A DNA stretch of 64,000 nt, taken from Lachnospiraceae bacterium (GTDB taxonomy: Bacteria; Bacillota; Clostridia; Lachnospirales; Lachnospiraceae). Under the pieces are notes generated by a model. It worked only from the letters and a program-made list of their open reading frames with translations. It ran no database searches and was not told the DNA's origin. Shown here one piece after another: positions 23,719 to 33,666 of this stretch. Position 1 is the first letter of the stretch; each line of letters begins with the position of its first letter. A program made the position numbers and the translations under genes. The stretch is taken from assembly GCA_017438775.1 (NCBI GenBank), contig JAFRUR010000036.1, forward strand, positions 21,106 to 85,105, given 5' to 3'.

Positions 23719-24717
23719 TCAAAAACCCTTCTTCAGCAGATTTTTCACTCGCACGGTCCCCCAGAAACTCAGGCGCGACAGCCGCAGCCACAGGCCGCTC
23801 TTAAGGCCCATGCCGGCAAGGTCGGCTTTCCCGAGCGGGAACCGGTCTCTCACCCCGTCGATGATCTCCCGCGCCTTCCGCTGCTCTTCGCCGCGAAGGT
23901 TCTTCAGACTCATCTGTCCGGCATACAGGCAGGAGGCGATCAGGCTGCGCCGCGCATCGCCCGCCAGGGCGGGGAAATTCTTCTCGATATACGTCTGCCG
24001 TCCGGCCTTCGCCTCCAAAGAATCCAGACGCTTCAGGCCGTAGGAGGTCCCCATGATGCTGCCCGGCCGCTGGAAATAGCAGTACAGCGCATCGTCGATC
24101 TTCGCGATCTTCTTCGCCCGGCCGAACACCTGATACGTCCAGAACTCGTCCTCGTTCGTCTTCCCCTTCTCAAAGAGGATCCCATCCGGGCACGGCCTGC
24201 GGTACAGCTTGTTCCACACCGTCTGATGGAATACGCCGTCGTGAATCAGTTCCCTCAGCGCGTCTTCCGTGCCGAAGCAGACCGGCTCCGTTTTCGCGGA
24301 CATGTCTTTCTTTTCAGGTGCCTCCGTCCCGGAAGCCTGCGGCTCCTCCGCTTCGCCCGACGTCCTGACAACGCCGCACTCGCAGATATCCGCTCCCGTC
24401 TGCATCAGCGCCCCGTACAGACGCTGCAGGAAGTCCTTCGAGACCCAGTCGTCGCTGTCCACAAAGGCGATGAGCCCGCCGGAAGCGATCTGCAGTCCCG
24501 CGTTCCTGGCGTCGGAGAGGCCGCCGTTTTCCTTGTGAACGACCCGGATCCGCGGATCTGTTTCCGCGTACGCGTCGCAGATCTCCCCGCACCGGTCCGT
24601 CGAACCGTCGTCGACGAGAATCATCTCCAGATCCGCATACGTCTGCATGCGGAGCGAGTCGACGCAGCGCGGAAGGTAAGCTTCCACGTTATAGATCGGC
24701 ACAATGACAGAGATCAT
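23719..24717 (-). CDS. Family 2 glycosyltransferase
   Basis: A 332-residue GT-A enzyme with ISVIVPIYNVEAYL at the start, ILVDDGSTD and the nucleotide-sugar/metal motif DSDD (FVDSDDWVS). A Lys/Glu-rich insert at ~140-165 is unusual. ATG 24717 follows AGGGAAGGG; the longer frame upstream has no support. It transfers an unidentified sugar to the growing repeat unit. Confidence 0.9.
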   Translation of the reverse strand: MISVIVPIYNVEAYLPRCVDSLRMQTYADLEMILVDDGSTDRCGEICDAYAETDPRIRVVHKENGGLSDARNAGLQIASGGLIAFVDSDDWVSKDFLQRLYGALMQTGADICECGVVRTSGEAEEPQASGTEAPEKKDMSAKTEPVCFGTEDALRELIHDGVFHQTVWNKLYRRPCPDGILFEKGKTNEDEFWTYQVFGRAKKIAKIDDALYCYFQRPGSIMGTSYGLKRLDSLEAKAGRQTYIEKNFPALAGDARRSLIASCLYAGQMSLKNLRGEEQRKAREIIDGVRDRFPLGKADLAGMGLKSGLWLRLSRLSFWGTVRVKNLLKKGF

Positions 24718-24810
24718 ACCCTTCCCTCTTGTGTATCCGGGTCCGGCCGGCATCCGGCGTTCTGTATCCGGACTCCGCCTGCTTCACGGTGCTTCTCGTC
24801 CGATCCGGCA

Positions 24811-26202
24811 TCACGGCCTGTCCGAAGATTCCTCCTTCACCGCGCCGGCGCTTGTCTTCAGCGCGGTCTCCTGTCCTTCCTGAACGCCCTCGGTGCTCTC
24901 CGGCATGAAGAGGATCTTGATCGTCGCGAGGACGATGCGGAGGTCCGTAATCAGGTCCGGCTTCGCGATGTACATCAGATCCATCATCAGCTTGTCATAG
25001 GGCGACGTGTTGTATTTTCCGTAGACCTGGGCATACCCGGTCAGACCCGCCTTGCACTGCAGGCGCAGGGCAAACTCCGGGAGTTCCTTCTCGTACTGCT
25101 CCGCGATCTCCGGGCGCTCCGGACGGGGTCCGACAATGCTCATCTCCCCCTTCAGGACGTTGAGCAGCTGCGGCAGCTCGTCGATCCGGTATTTCCGGAT
25201 GATGCGTCCGACCTTCGTCACGCGGTCATCGTTATCTCCCGCGGAGAGCCGCGCGACGCCGTCCTTTTCGGCATCGACGCGCATGGAGCGGAACTTGATG
25301 ACGTCGAACTCGGCGCGGTTTCGCGTCAGACGCTTCTGCTTATAGAACACCGGGCCGCCGTCGCTCCTGACCGCGATCGCCGTGATCAGCATGACGGGGC
25401 TGAAAATGATGAGGACCAGAAGGCTGATCACGATGTCCAGGATGCGCTTGAAGATCCGGTATTCGGGATCCGGACGGTAGCGGGACACGCCCAGAACCGG
25501 CAGGTGCATGATATGCATCTCCCGCGCGCCGCTCATGATGACGTCGCCGATCCTCGGAATCACCAGCGCGTGGATTCCCACCGCGACGCAGTGCTTGATG
25601 ATGACGTTCCGGTCATGGCTGTGGACGCCGCTCAGGAACACGTCCTCGGCGCCGTCCAGGAGGCTCAGGTCGTTCACGACCTCGTCCGCGGTCATCGTCT
25701 TCGTGACCTTGAACTTCCTCACCAGGCTGTAATGATCGAGCATGCTCTCGAGGCCTTCCCGCTTGTCGTAGACGATGTAGGCCGTCTTCGGCGGGAACTT
25801 CCAGAAATACCAGTTGTGCGCGGCGATCGACCACACGACCGCGATGGCAGCCTGGCCGACGATCGCAAGGAGACCCGGCCAGATCGGCTGCGCGCTTTTG
25901 CACAGGAAGCAGATGATCACATACAGAATCCCGTCCGCGACCATGGCCGCGAGCATCTGGCTGAAGACCATCTCGGACAGCCGGTTGTAGGAGACCAGAA
26001 ACGCGTCATAGACCCGTCCCAGCCACGCGTACAGAATCGCGTATAAGATGATGACGTAGGTCTGCGCGTTGCGCGCGAACAGAGCCGCCGTGTGCTGGGA
26101 ATAAAACCAGATCCAGCACATCGCGAACGGTACGGTGATGAGAACGATATTCAGCAATTTGACGATCCGCAGAGGAACGTCGTGAGTCCAGAAGTTTTTC
26201 AT
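24811..26202 (-). CDS. Initiating polyprenyl-phosphate glycosylphosphotransferase
   Basis: A 463-residue WbaP/WcaJ-type phosphoglycosyltransferase that would load the first sugar-phosphate onto undecaprenyl phosphate. Several N-terminal TM helices (~1-115) and a CoA-binding-like middle region precede the catalytic C-terminal domain (~255-440). That domain has KRILDIVISLLVLI, YKQKRLTRN, KFRSMR and the RKYRIDELPQLLNVLKGEMSIVGPRPE block. It is the only initiating transferase seen in the locus. Confidence 0.93.
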   Translation of the reverse strand: MKNFWTHDVPLRIVKLLNIVLITVPFAMCWIWFYSQHTAALFARNAQTYVIILYAILYAWLGRVYDAFLVSYNRLSEMVFSQMLAAMVADGILYVIICFLCKSAQPIWPGLLAIVGQAAIAVVWSIAAHNWYFWKFPPKTAYIVYDKREGLESMLDHYSLVRKFKVTKTMTADEVVNDLSLLDGAEDVFLSGVHSHDRNVIIKHCVAVGIHALVIPRIGDVIMSGAREMHIMHLPVLGVSRYRPDPEYRIFKRILDIVISLLVLIIFSPVMLITAIAVRSDGGPVFYKQKRLTRNRAEFDVIKFRSMRVDAEKDGVARLSAGDNDDRVTKVGRIIRKYRIDELPQLLNVLKGEMSIVGPRPERPEIAEQYEKELPEFALRLQCKAGLTGYAQVYGKYNTSPYDKLMMDLMYIAKPDLITDLRIVLATIKILFMPESTEGVQEGQETALKTSAGAVKEESSDRP

Positions 26203-26299
26203 GCGATGGTTCCCTGAGAAGCCGAATGGTCATGGCTTCCTTCACTGAGTTTTTGTATCCGAAGGGCGGCGTCCGGGGTGCGCGGCGGCAGGCCCGGGA

Positions 26300-27577
26300 C
26301 TACCTCTTCAGTATCTTTTTCACCCACGCTTTCACATATCGGGGCTGAAAAGCCTGCCACCAGAACAGCGGCTTCTTCTTTTCGAGCCACGGCCGGAAAA
26401 CCTCCAGCGCCTCATCATAAGCTTCCATGATGGTCTGCCGATGGATCCACTGCCAGGCGGTATACTGACGCTGATACCCGTACTCTTTATCGCAGGCCCG
26501 GATATACTTTCTCAGGCACTGGTTCAGATACGCTTCCGACGTATACTTTTCGTCCGGAGGAAGGTACCCCCTCTCCTGCGTAAACTGCCGAAACCACTTC
26601 GTATAGGCCAGCAGATAAGGACCGTATCCCACGGCTGTGGTGTAGATCTCGTAGTTTGCATCGATGTATGCGGGATGCAGGCCCCTCATGACATCGACGT
26701 TGCACTGATAATCGTTGATCGTGGCCTGCCTCTCAACGATGATGCAGTCCTTCTCAGGCTGCATGAACAGGAAGTTGTGTGTGAGCGTTCCCGACTCCGA
26801 AGCGACCGTTTTCGCCGCCCTCAGAAGCCGGATCATCCGGCCCAGAGAGACCTCCTCGGGATAGAGGATCCTGTACCCGTTCTTCTCAAAATAGTGATCC
26901 AGAAAGTCCAGTCCGCTCTCGACGTCTTTTCCCCGGAAGTGGTTTCTAGACAGATACACCCTGTCGAACGTTTCCTCCTCCGTCGTCCGTTCGGCCGCTT
27001 CCGCTGCCGCATCGAAAATGTCGGCAAACTTCGGGCTGTAATACCGAAGTTTGCTGAAGGCACGCTCCGGAACGGTCACCTCTCTGAACCTGGTCGGGAC
27101 ATTGACCAGAAGAAGCCTGTCCGCGATTCCGAGCAGCCGGAAAAACTCCAGATAGTTCCCGGAGACCTCCGGCACCGAATTCTCGTCCACGACAAAGACG
27201 TATGCCTCGACTTCCGAATCGTGTTCCAGGGCATACCACAGTCTGGACACGGCCTCCATAAGGAAATGGCCCCAATGGAAGATCAAATAGCCGCAAAAGC
27301 AAACCTTCCTGTCGGATTCCACGGCGTTCTCATACGCGTAGGCCCCGCCAAACAGCTCTGACAGGCCGGAAGCTTCAACATACTCCCCGTCCTGATCCAG
27401 CACGCCGCCGATGCCGTGATAGCATTTGACGTCTGCTCTCCTGGGCAGGACGACAGCATTCGAAAGCACATAGGCTTCCAGGTTTTCCCTGCGCTGAAAA
27501 CCAGTCCCGTATGCCTCCGCGATCTCGCCCCGCTTCATGGGGCGGACATATGAAAGATTTGACTTCGGATCCATCAT
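26300..27577 (-). CDS. GT61-type glycosyltransferase (DUF563)
   Basis: A 425-residue protein with a middle and C-terminal GT61-like domain: FHWGHFLMEAVSRLWY early, DRVYLSRNHFRGK in the centre, and the conserved SESGTLTHNFLFMQP region. Such enzymes act in capsule and O-antigen assembly. A 97-bp gap separates it from the initiating transferase, and 26 bp from the sulfatase-fold gene upstream. Donor and acceptor are unknown. Confidence 0.8.
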   Translation of the reverse strand: MMDPKSNLSYVRPMKRGEIAEAYGTGFQRRENLEAYVLSNAVVLPRRADVKCYHGIGGVLDQDGEYVEASGLSELFGGAYAYENAVESDRKVCFCGYLIFHWGHFLMEAVSRLWYALEHDSEVEAYVFVVDENSVPEVSGNYLEFFRLLGIADRLLLVNVPTRFREVTVPERAFSKLRYYSPKFADIFDAAAEAAERTTEEETFDRVYLSRNHFRGKDVESGLDFLDHYFEKNGYRILYPEEVSLGRMIRLLRAAKTVASESGTLTHNFLFMQPEKDCIIVERQATINDYQCNVDVMRGLHPAYIDANYEIYTTAVGYGPYLLAYTKWFRQFTQERGYLPPDEKYTSEAYLNQCLRKYIRACDKEYGYQRQYTAWQWIHRQTIMEAYDEALEVFRPWLEKKKPLFWWQAFQPRYVKAWVKKILKR

Positions 27578-27603
27578 CTGCGCCGCGCCCCTCAGGCAAT
27601 GTT

Positions 27604-29850
27604 TCAGTGCTGCTCCTGCTTCTCGACAAAGAGTCTCTCCTGATACCGCTGTTTGTCTTTCAGCAGGTTGTACTCCGCAAAAAAGTAATCCCTCAGCAAT
27701 TCCGTGGTACGGTCCGTATTGCCCGGCTCATACCTGCGAATACTCCCGTCCGCCGTTTCGTACAGCCCGTTGGAAAGCCGCACCGGCGCAGCGTTGTGAA
27801 GGTCCAGGATCATGGCGTCATAAGTGCTCAGCGGCAGGCCCGCAGCCTGCTTGAGAAGCGGTCCGATATCCGGAACGCTGATCTCCTCCGTGTTCTCCGG
27901 CCAGTTCAGGTCAAAATTGGCCCAGACCGCGTACGGCACTGACCGCGCCGCGATCTCCTGCTCCTCCGCGGACATGCCGTCTTTCGGCTGAAGCCCGGAA
28001 ATGAACGAAGGCGCGTGATCCCCAAGCATGAAGACGATCGTCGGACGGTTCGACTCTCTGCAGCGGTCGGTCAGTTTCCGAAACGCGGAGGCTGAAAGCT
28101 CAACGCTGGTCAGGTACTCGTTCACGTCATCCGTCAGGTCTCCGAGGTTCGAAGTCGTGTGGACGGTATCCATGCCGGATGCGTTTTTATTCCAATCGCC
28201 GTGATTCTGCATTGTCAGCAGGTAACAGAACCGGGGCCCGTCTCCCATGCTCTCTCCGACGGAGATCATGTCCTGATAATTAGCCTCGTCTGTCCAGGAA
28301 CGCTCCCCGTAAGCGGAAGCCGTAAAATTCTCCGCTCCGAGAACGACCCGTTCAAATCCGATCAGCGGATAGACACGGTCTCTCGAGTAATTGTTCGGCA
28401 CTTCACAGTGCAGCCCCGCCGTCGCATATCCCTGTCTTTGGAGATACGAGGCCAGACTGTTCCGGTCGCTGGAAAAGTCCAGATAATTGAACGGGGCGTC
28501 GATCGGCAGAAGATGCATGGAGTTCGAAGTCAGGAGTTCAAACTCCGTATTGTTCGTCCCGCCGCCGATGGACGGAACAACGGCATGACCGTAAAAGGCG
28601 CCTTCGATTCCGTAAAACTCCGAGAGAAAGTCCCGGTCCGGTGCGACGTCCGCATACCGGCCGATGTCATAGAAGGTCTCGTTCAGGATCAGGATGATAT
28701 CCGGTTTTCCGACTGCGAGCGCCTCGCCGGTACGTGCACGATCCGGCAGGGCTTCGACCTTCTCTGCGGCATAGCCCTCCGGCTGCGTGACCGGATTCAT
28801 GCGCTTCTCGAGATCCTCGTAGATGCAGCTGAGATACCCGTACTCCTCTACGCCCGCTCTCCAGGAAAAACCCATGGCGACTCTCGGCTTTACGGCAGGC
28901 GTCCGGTACAGCACAACGACAAGTCCCATCACAGCCAGACCGAAAGCGATACGGAACACACCCCGTGAAAACTTCTTCGGTGTCCGGGGCGTCTTTTCCC
29001 TGAGCAGCCGGATCGCAGTGATGATTTCCGAAAGAAACAGCGCTGCAATGCACAGGACCTGCAGTGAAACGGTCAGACGGTATTTGGAGAGTACGTTCGC
29101 CGCCGTCGCCGCATTCGCAAACTCACTGAAAAACAGCGGGCTTCCGTGGAACAGAACGGCATAATAGTCGATCAGGCTCCAGAGAAGCGTCGTCACCGAC
29201 GTGATGACCAGTGCCGCGCCGCTGCTCCTCACGAGGCAGGAGATCAGAAGATTTACGGCATACACGGACACGACCGCCAGCACGGCCATGTGCCATCTCA
29301 CGCCGAACACCCTCGCGTATTCCTGCGTGGCGCTCATCTGCAGCTGGAGGCACTGCAGCAGCGACACCGCGAGAATCAGGACTTGCGTACGGACGGCAGT
29401 TCCGCGGCCGGGATGCTCCGAAGACCGGGCCGTGCTTCCGTGATCAAAGAAGAGAAAGTACAGCAGACAGAACACGAAAAGAAACGCTCCCGCGCCAAGA
29501 AGCGCTCCCGCGATGTACAGAAACACCTGCACCGGCAGATGCACGCGGGAAGCGATTCTCTGAACAAGGGAGGACACCTTCCAGTTCCCGGCAAATATGC
29601 CGACGGAAAGGGCCAGGACCGCAGCCGCCGTCACGGCGCAGACAAAAACGGACGCTTTTGTCATACCGGCTTTCTTCTGTCTGAGATTCCGAAAACAGAA
29701 CCGCGACAGAAGCAGGCCTGCCGCCCCGCAGACCACGGCAAACACCGCCATATGGCGGACCGTGGACGGCGCGGTCAGAAGGCAGAAAAGCATCGCCGAT
29801 ATCAGAAGAAGAATCGCATCTGTCATTGCCTTTACAACCGACCGAAACAC
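27604..29850 (-). CDS. LTA synthase-like phosphoglycerol transferase (alkaline phosphatase/sulfatase fold)
   Basis: A 748-residue membrane enzyme. About seven hydrophobic segments span residues 1-330, then an extracellular sulfatase-fold domain follows with PDIILILNETFYD (nucleophile region; Thr in NETF), GGGTNNTEFELLTSNS and MQNHGDWN, and later MLGDHAPS. This is the MdoB/LtaS layout, so it may add glycerol phosphate or another alcohol phosphate to the polymer or a lipid. Its place inside the polysaccharide locus, with LicD nearby, favours decoration. The first start is GTG 29850; ATG 29826 is the alternative, and neither has a clear ribosome binding site. Confidence 0.85.
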   Translation of the reverse strand: MFRSVVKAMTDAILLLISAMLFCLLTAPSTVRHMAVFAVVCGAAGLLLSRFCFRNLRQKKAGMTKASVFVCAVTAAAVLALSVGIFAGNWKVSSLVQRIASRVHLPVQVFLYIAGALLGAGAFLFVFCLLYFLFFDHGSTARSSEHPGRGTAVRTQVLILAVSLLQCLQLQMSATQEYARVFGVRWHMAVLAVVSVYAVNLLISCLVRSSGAALVITSVTTLLWSLIDYYAVLFHGSPLFFSEFANAATAANVLSKYRLTVSLQVLCIAALFLSEIITAIRLLREKTPRTPKKFSRGVFRIAFGLAVMGLVVVLYRTPAVKPRVAMGFSWRAGVEEYGYLSCIYEDLEKRMNPVTQPEGYAAEKVEALPDRARTGEALAVGKPDIILILNETFYDIGRYADVAPDRDFLSEFYGIEGAFYGHAVVPSIGGGTNNTEFELLTSNSMHLLPIDAPFNYLDFSSDRNSLASYLQRQGYATAGLHCEVPNNYSRDRVYPLIGFERVVLGAENFTASAYGERSWTDEANYQDMISVGESMGDGPRFCYLLTMQNHGDWNKNASGMDTVHTTSNLGDLTDDVNEYLTSVELSASAFRKLTDRCRESNRPTIVFMLGDHAPSFISGLQPKDGMSAEEQEIAARSVPYAVWANFDLNWPENTEEISVPDIGPLLKQAAGLPLSTYDAMILDLHNAAPVRLSNGLYETADGSIRRYEPGNTDRTTELLRDYFFAEYNLLKDKQRYQERLFVEKQEQH

Positions 29851-29896
29851 CGCTGTGTTTCGATCGCCTTTTCATTCGATGCGGCCGGGCCGCTCT

Positions 29897-31450
29897 TCAC
29901 CTCACCCGCTTCAGGACCCCGGTCAGCCTCCCCTCCGCGTAAAACTCCCTCTTCGGAATCAGGTCTCCGACCATGCCGTCATGCGTGTATTCCGGGAAAA
30001 ACAGCACGTTCGGGTCCTTCCGGAACGTCGCGGAGAACAGCAGTTTCGGATACGGGATCCGCAGCCACTGCGTATAGGTCTCTTCGGTAAACCCGTCCCG
30101 GTCCGTGCAGAAAACAGCAATTTTGTCCGGGTCGAGCCTTTGTTTCCGCTCTTCCCACTTTTCCTTCGCTTCCGAACACAGGTCATAATGCTGGAAGAAA
30201 ACAGGAATATCGTCCAGATAGCCGACCGGGTATTCCTCTCCCCACGTCATCCGCAGATCCGCTTTCAGATAGTGATCCAGATTCAGGACAAACCTGACGA
30301 AGTCCGGAGACCGGAAATACAGGTTGATCGTCGGAGACAGGAACTGCTGCCCAAGGTCGTGATAGACGACGCCGCCGATGCAGTTCTGCGAGAGTATCGA
30401 GTATGTCCCGCCCTGCAGCTGTTTCTTCACGGAAGCGACGGTCCGCCGCAGCCGCAGCTGACCGATTCTTCCCTGAATCCAGGAAAACACCTGTCTGACG
30501 GCCTTTGCGACGTCCTTTGCCCTGCCCTTATGAAGGACAGCGGCTTCCCTCCGGTAGTGCTCCTCTGCCCTGCCGTCCCCCATGATCTTCTCGATCAGCG
30601 CCAGTTTTTCCTTTTTGTTCCGGCTTTTGTCGAGAACGGTCCGATAGACGTTATTCTTCTTCGTTTTCGCAATGGCAGTTTTATACTGCCTGACGCAGTC
30701 CGGATCGTCTTCGCCGGCAAGAGCCAGGACTTTTCGAAAGCGTTTATACTCGAGTTCTTCGTCCTGCTTTCCGAACCCGCTCATCAGCGAAGTGGCTTTT
30801 GACCGGGTATAGAAATACAGGGGTTCGTTCAAAACGCGGAGATCCCGGATGCCGCTGCATTCCAGGTAATCCAGCACGAACTGGAAATCTTCTCCCATGC
30901 TCTGCGTTTCATCGAAGCGCAGATGGTTCTTCTCGATGATCTCTCTTCGAAATGCCTTGTTCCAGATCTGCTGGAGATGGACCCGGTCGAGCAGCGCAAA
31001 CAGCTGCTTTTCCGTCAGTTCGTATTCGTTCTCCCCGTTCCTGTTCCAGACATAATCCTGTTTTTGGCCGTGGAGATAATCGAGAAAGCGGAAGCCGCAG
31101 ACCGGCAGGGAATCCGGATACCGCTCTGCCGCACCGATCAGTTTCCCGGCGTATCTCCCCGACACCCAGTCATCGCTGTCAACAAACAGAACGTACTTGC
31201 CCTCGGCCAGAGACAGGCCGTGATTTCTGGTGAAGGAGACGCCCGAATTCACCTCGTTCCGAACGGCGCAGACATTTTCGTTTTCTTCGCTGAGTTTCCG
31301 GCAAAGGTCCCAGCTCCCATCAGTCGAGCAGTCATCGACAAGGATGATCCGGACATTCGGAACAGAGCCGAACAGAATCGACTCCGCACACTTCTGAAGC
31401 GTGGTCTCCGAATTGTAGACCGGTATGATAATACTTGCCGAATAGATCAT
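29897..31450 (-). CDS. GT2-DUF1919 fusion glycosyltransferase
   Basis: A 517-residue protein. Residues 1-~240 form a GT2 domain (SIIIPVYNSE, ILVDDCSTDGS, FVDSDDWVSG). A Lys/Arg-rich helical linker follows. The last ~190 residues resemble DUF1919 exopolysaccharide proteins (INLYFRSPDFVRF, YPVGYLDDIPVFFQHY, FPEYTHDGMV). ATG 31450 is favoured over TTG 31468 because AGGG lies 7 nt upstream. The fusion suggests transfer plus a second, undefined modification on one polypeptide. Confidence 0.87.
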   Translation of the reverse strand: MIYSASIIIPVYNSETTLQKCAESILFGSVPNVRIILVDDCSTDGSWDLCRKLSEENENVCAVRNEVNSGVSFTRNHGLSLAEGKYVLFVDSDDWVSGRYAGKLIGAAERYPDSLPVCGFRFLDYLHGQKQDYVWNRNGENEYELTEKQLFALLDRVHLQQIWNKAFRREIIEKNHLRFDETQSMGEDFQFVLDYLECSGIRDLRVLNEPLYFYTRSKATSLMSGFGKQDEELEYKRFRKVLALAGEDDPDCVRQYKTAIAKTKKNNVYRTVLDKSRNKKEKLALIEKIMGDGRAEEHYRREAAVLHKGRAKDVAKAVRQVFSWIQGRIGQLRLRRTVASVKKQLQGGTYSILSQNCIGGVVYHDLGQQFLSPTINLYFRSPDFVRFVLNLDHYLKADLRMTWGEEYPVGYLDDIPVFFQHYDLCSEAKEKWEERKQRLDPDKIAVFCTDRDGFTEETYTQWLRIPYPKLLFSATFRKDPNVLFFPEYTHDGMVGDLIPKREFYAEGRLTGVLKRVR

Positions 31451-31468
31451 GAGATGTCCCTGCTCCAA

Positions 31469-32449
31469 TCAGTCAAAGAGCTCGCCCGCGGGCTTCGAAT
31501 GCTCCGCCACGCGCCTGCGTTTCTTCAAAAAGCCTCCGGGGGATGTGTACTTCAGCCGCAGAAGGGCCAGATCCGTTCCCCGGTCTTCCCCGGAAAACCG
31601 GCACTGTCTCCATCGTCTGCGCAGCGTTTTCTGAATCTGTTCGATCTCTTTCTCCGTCACGCAGGGGTCCTGGGACATCCAGTTCATTATGAAGAGAAAC
31701 TCGCGCCGGAACGCCCCGGACAGCTGCGGATACCGCGCTTCGATCCGGTCGAGCCGCTTTCCGAGATGATCCAGACGGTCCGAGACGATTCTCATGCGGT
31801 GCTCCGGCGTCCCCATCGCGCCGGACCTGCGTTTGCGGTAGTTGTAGACGACCCTGTCCCTGCAGGCGACCTTCTTCGCGTTCATGACGCCCTGGTACGT
31901 GAAGTACTCGTCGTCCACGACGTGGCCCGTTTCGAAGCGGATCCCGTCGAACAGTTCCCGCCGGTACAGCTTGTCCCAGAGAAGGCTGCAGGTCCAGTCT
32001 TCGGTAAATCTCTCCAGAAAGGCGATCTGGTCCATATCCCGGCCGGCCGCCCTGCAGATGTGATCCACCGTGCGGTCCGCGTACACGTCCCGGAAGCTGC
32101 ACTGGACGATGTCCGCGCCGCTCTTCTCCAGTTCACCGACCATATAGGCAAAGGCATCCGGCTCGACCCAGTCGTCGCTGTCCACAAACGCCAGATACTC
32201 GCCCGAGGCGCGGTCCAGCCCGGTATTCTTGGCCGCCGCCGCCCCGCCGTTTGCCTGGTGGAACACCCGGATTCGCGGATCTTTCGCCGCGTAAGCATCA
32301 CAAAGAGAACCTGACTGGTCCGTGGATCCGTCGTCGATCACCAGGATCTCCAGGTTCCGGTACGTCTGGCTTACCAGACTCTCCAGACATCTTTCGACGT
32401 ACCGCTCCACGTTGTAGACCGGCACGATCACGCTGATCCGACCGTTCAA
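31469..32449 (-). CDS. Family 2 glycosyltransferase, TTG start
   Basis: A 326-residue GT2 enzyme with RISVIVPVYNVERY, ILVIDDGSTDQSG and FVDSDDWVEP. The apparent start is TTG at 32447-32449, with AGGAG 6 nt upstream, and it overlaps the stop of the preceding acetyltransferase by 4 nt. The upstream continuation of this frame to 33049 is Arg/Gly-rich and antisense-like, so it is not coding. An 18-nt gap separates it from the GT2-DUF1919 gene. Confidence 0.87.
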   Translation of the reverse strand: MNGRISVIVPVYNVERYVERCLESLVSQTYRNLEILVIDDGSTDQSGSLCDAYAAKDPRIRVFHQANGGAAAAKNTGLDRASGEYLAFVDSDDWVEPDAFAYMVGELEKSGADIVQCSFRDVYADRTVDHICRAAGRDMDQIAFLERFTEDWTCSLLWDKLYRRELFDGIRFETGHVVDDEYFTYQGVMNAKKVACRDRVVYNYRKRRSGAMGTPEHRMRIVSDRLDHLGKRLDRIEARYPQLSGAFRREFLFIMNWMSQDPCVTEKEIEQIQKTLRRRWRQCRFSGEDRGTDLALLRLKYTSPGGFLKKRRRVAEHSKPAGELFD

Positions 32450-33009
32450 GGATGCTCCTGTCTGACGTTTTTTGCCGGCAGACCGGCCAGGGTGATATCG
32501 TCCTCCGGAAAACTGGCCGTCACGACGGCGTTGGCCCCGACCCGCACGCGGTTCCCCAGCGTGACCGGACCGATCACCGCCGCGCCGAACCCCAGGTCCA
32601 GGCCGTCGCCGATCACCGGATTCTCGTCCGTTTTCCCGTTGTTGCCGATGCAGTTGTTCCCGTGAAAGACCGCGTCCGCGCCGATTCTTGCGGCCTCGTT
32701 CACAATGAGGCCGCCGTGGTGATAGATCGCGACGCCCGGCCCCAGCGTGTTGGGCGGAATCTTGAAGCCGAGCCGCTCTCCCAGGCGGTTTTTGCGGAGG
32801 CGGAACCAGTGCGCCAGGACCCGGTCGACGGGCCCGCGGCAGCGGTTCAGATGAAGTTCTTCCCTCCGCAGAAAGCGGAGATATTTTACGATCCGCCACG
32901 CCGGATCGCCGGTCAGAACGCACACGAGCCGGTCGCGCCCGGAGAGCGCGTGAAAGAACGCCATGTCGCGGCCCAGATACTCTTTCAGCTGTGCTTTGTC
33001 CGTGATCAC
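32446..33009 (-). CDS. Serine acetyltransferase-like hexapeptide protein (187 aa)
   Basis: A left-handed beta-helix acyltransferase. An N-terminal helical region is followed by hexapeptide turns (GPGVAIYHHGGLIVNEAARIG...VIGDGLDLGFGAAVIGPV...VRVGANAVV) with the active-site His in the YHHGG segment. Such proteins in polysaccharide loci usually O-acetylate sugars, although they look like CysE. It is a distant paralogue of the next gene upstream. Confidence 0.87.
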   Translation of the reverse strand: MITDKAQLKEYLGRDMAFFHALSGRDRLVCVLTGDPAWRIVKYLRFLRREELHLNRCRGPVDRVLAHWFRLRKNRLGERLGFKIPPNTLGPGVAIYHHGGLIVNEAARIGADAVFHGNNCIGNNGKTDENPVIGDGLDLGFGAAVIGPVTLGNRVRVGANAVVTASFPEDDITLAGLPAKNVRQEHP

Positions 33010-33078
33010 GGGGTCCCTCCTCTCTCATCAAAGCGCACAAAACCCTCAAAACCCGCTGCGGGTCCTCCCGGGCAGAAC

Positions 33079-33654
33079 TTACCGGATCCTCACGGCCGGA
33101 ATGCCGCCCATGACGGCTCCCGGTTCCACGTCCTTCACAACGACGGCATTCGCCCCGATGACGGCGCCGTCGCCTACCGTGATATTCCCCAGCACCTTCG
33201 CGCCGCAGGTGATCATGACGTTATTTCCGATCACGGGCGCCTTCGTCTGATCCCGGTATCCGACGGTCACCTGCTGGTTGATCCAACAGTTCTCTCCGAC
33301 CGATTCCGCCGTGACCATCGTGGCAAACCCGTGCTGGATATACAGGCCGCCCCCGATCTCCTTCGCCTCAAGAAACAGCGTGTCGAGGGGACGGTACCAG
33401 AGCCGAATCCAAAAGCGGTACAGCCGGCGCGCCCGGTTGCGGTACACGAAAAGATTCCGGAACTCCTTCTTCGAGCCGAGCAGAGAAGCCAGGACATTTC
33501 GGTCCGACCCGGAGAGATGACAGATCTCTCTCCAGCGGGCGAGGTCCATCCGCAGTTTTTCGTCCTTCCAGTCGACGCCCGGAGCGACCGGGAGGAAGCG
33601 GAGCCGGATCAGAATGGTCTGCAGTTTTTTGAGCAGTGTCGTCATCATTTCCAC
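33079..33654 (-). CDS. Serine acetyltransferase-like hexapeptide protein (191 aa)
   Basis: Second beta-helix acyltransferase of the pair. It has an N-terminal helical part, then GGLYIQHGFATMVTAESVGENCWINQQVTVGY and GNNVMITCGAKVLGNITVGDGAVIGANAVV, ending in GGIPAVRIR. It is probably an O-acetyltransferase for the exopolysaccharide. It is separated from its paralogue by ~70 bp. Confidence 0.87.
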   Translation of the reverse strand: MEMMTTLLKKLQTILIRLRFLPVAPGVDWKDEKLRMDLARWREICHLSGSDRNVLASLLGSKKEFRNLFVYRNRARRLYRFWIRLWYRPLDTLFLEAKEIGGGLYIQHGFATMVTAESVGENCWINQQVTVGYRDQTKAPVIGNNVMITCGAKVLGNITVGDGAVIGANAVVVKDVEPGAVMGGIPAVRIR

Positions 33655-33666
33655 CTGTGACCGCGG

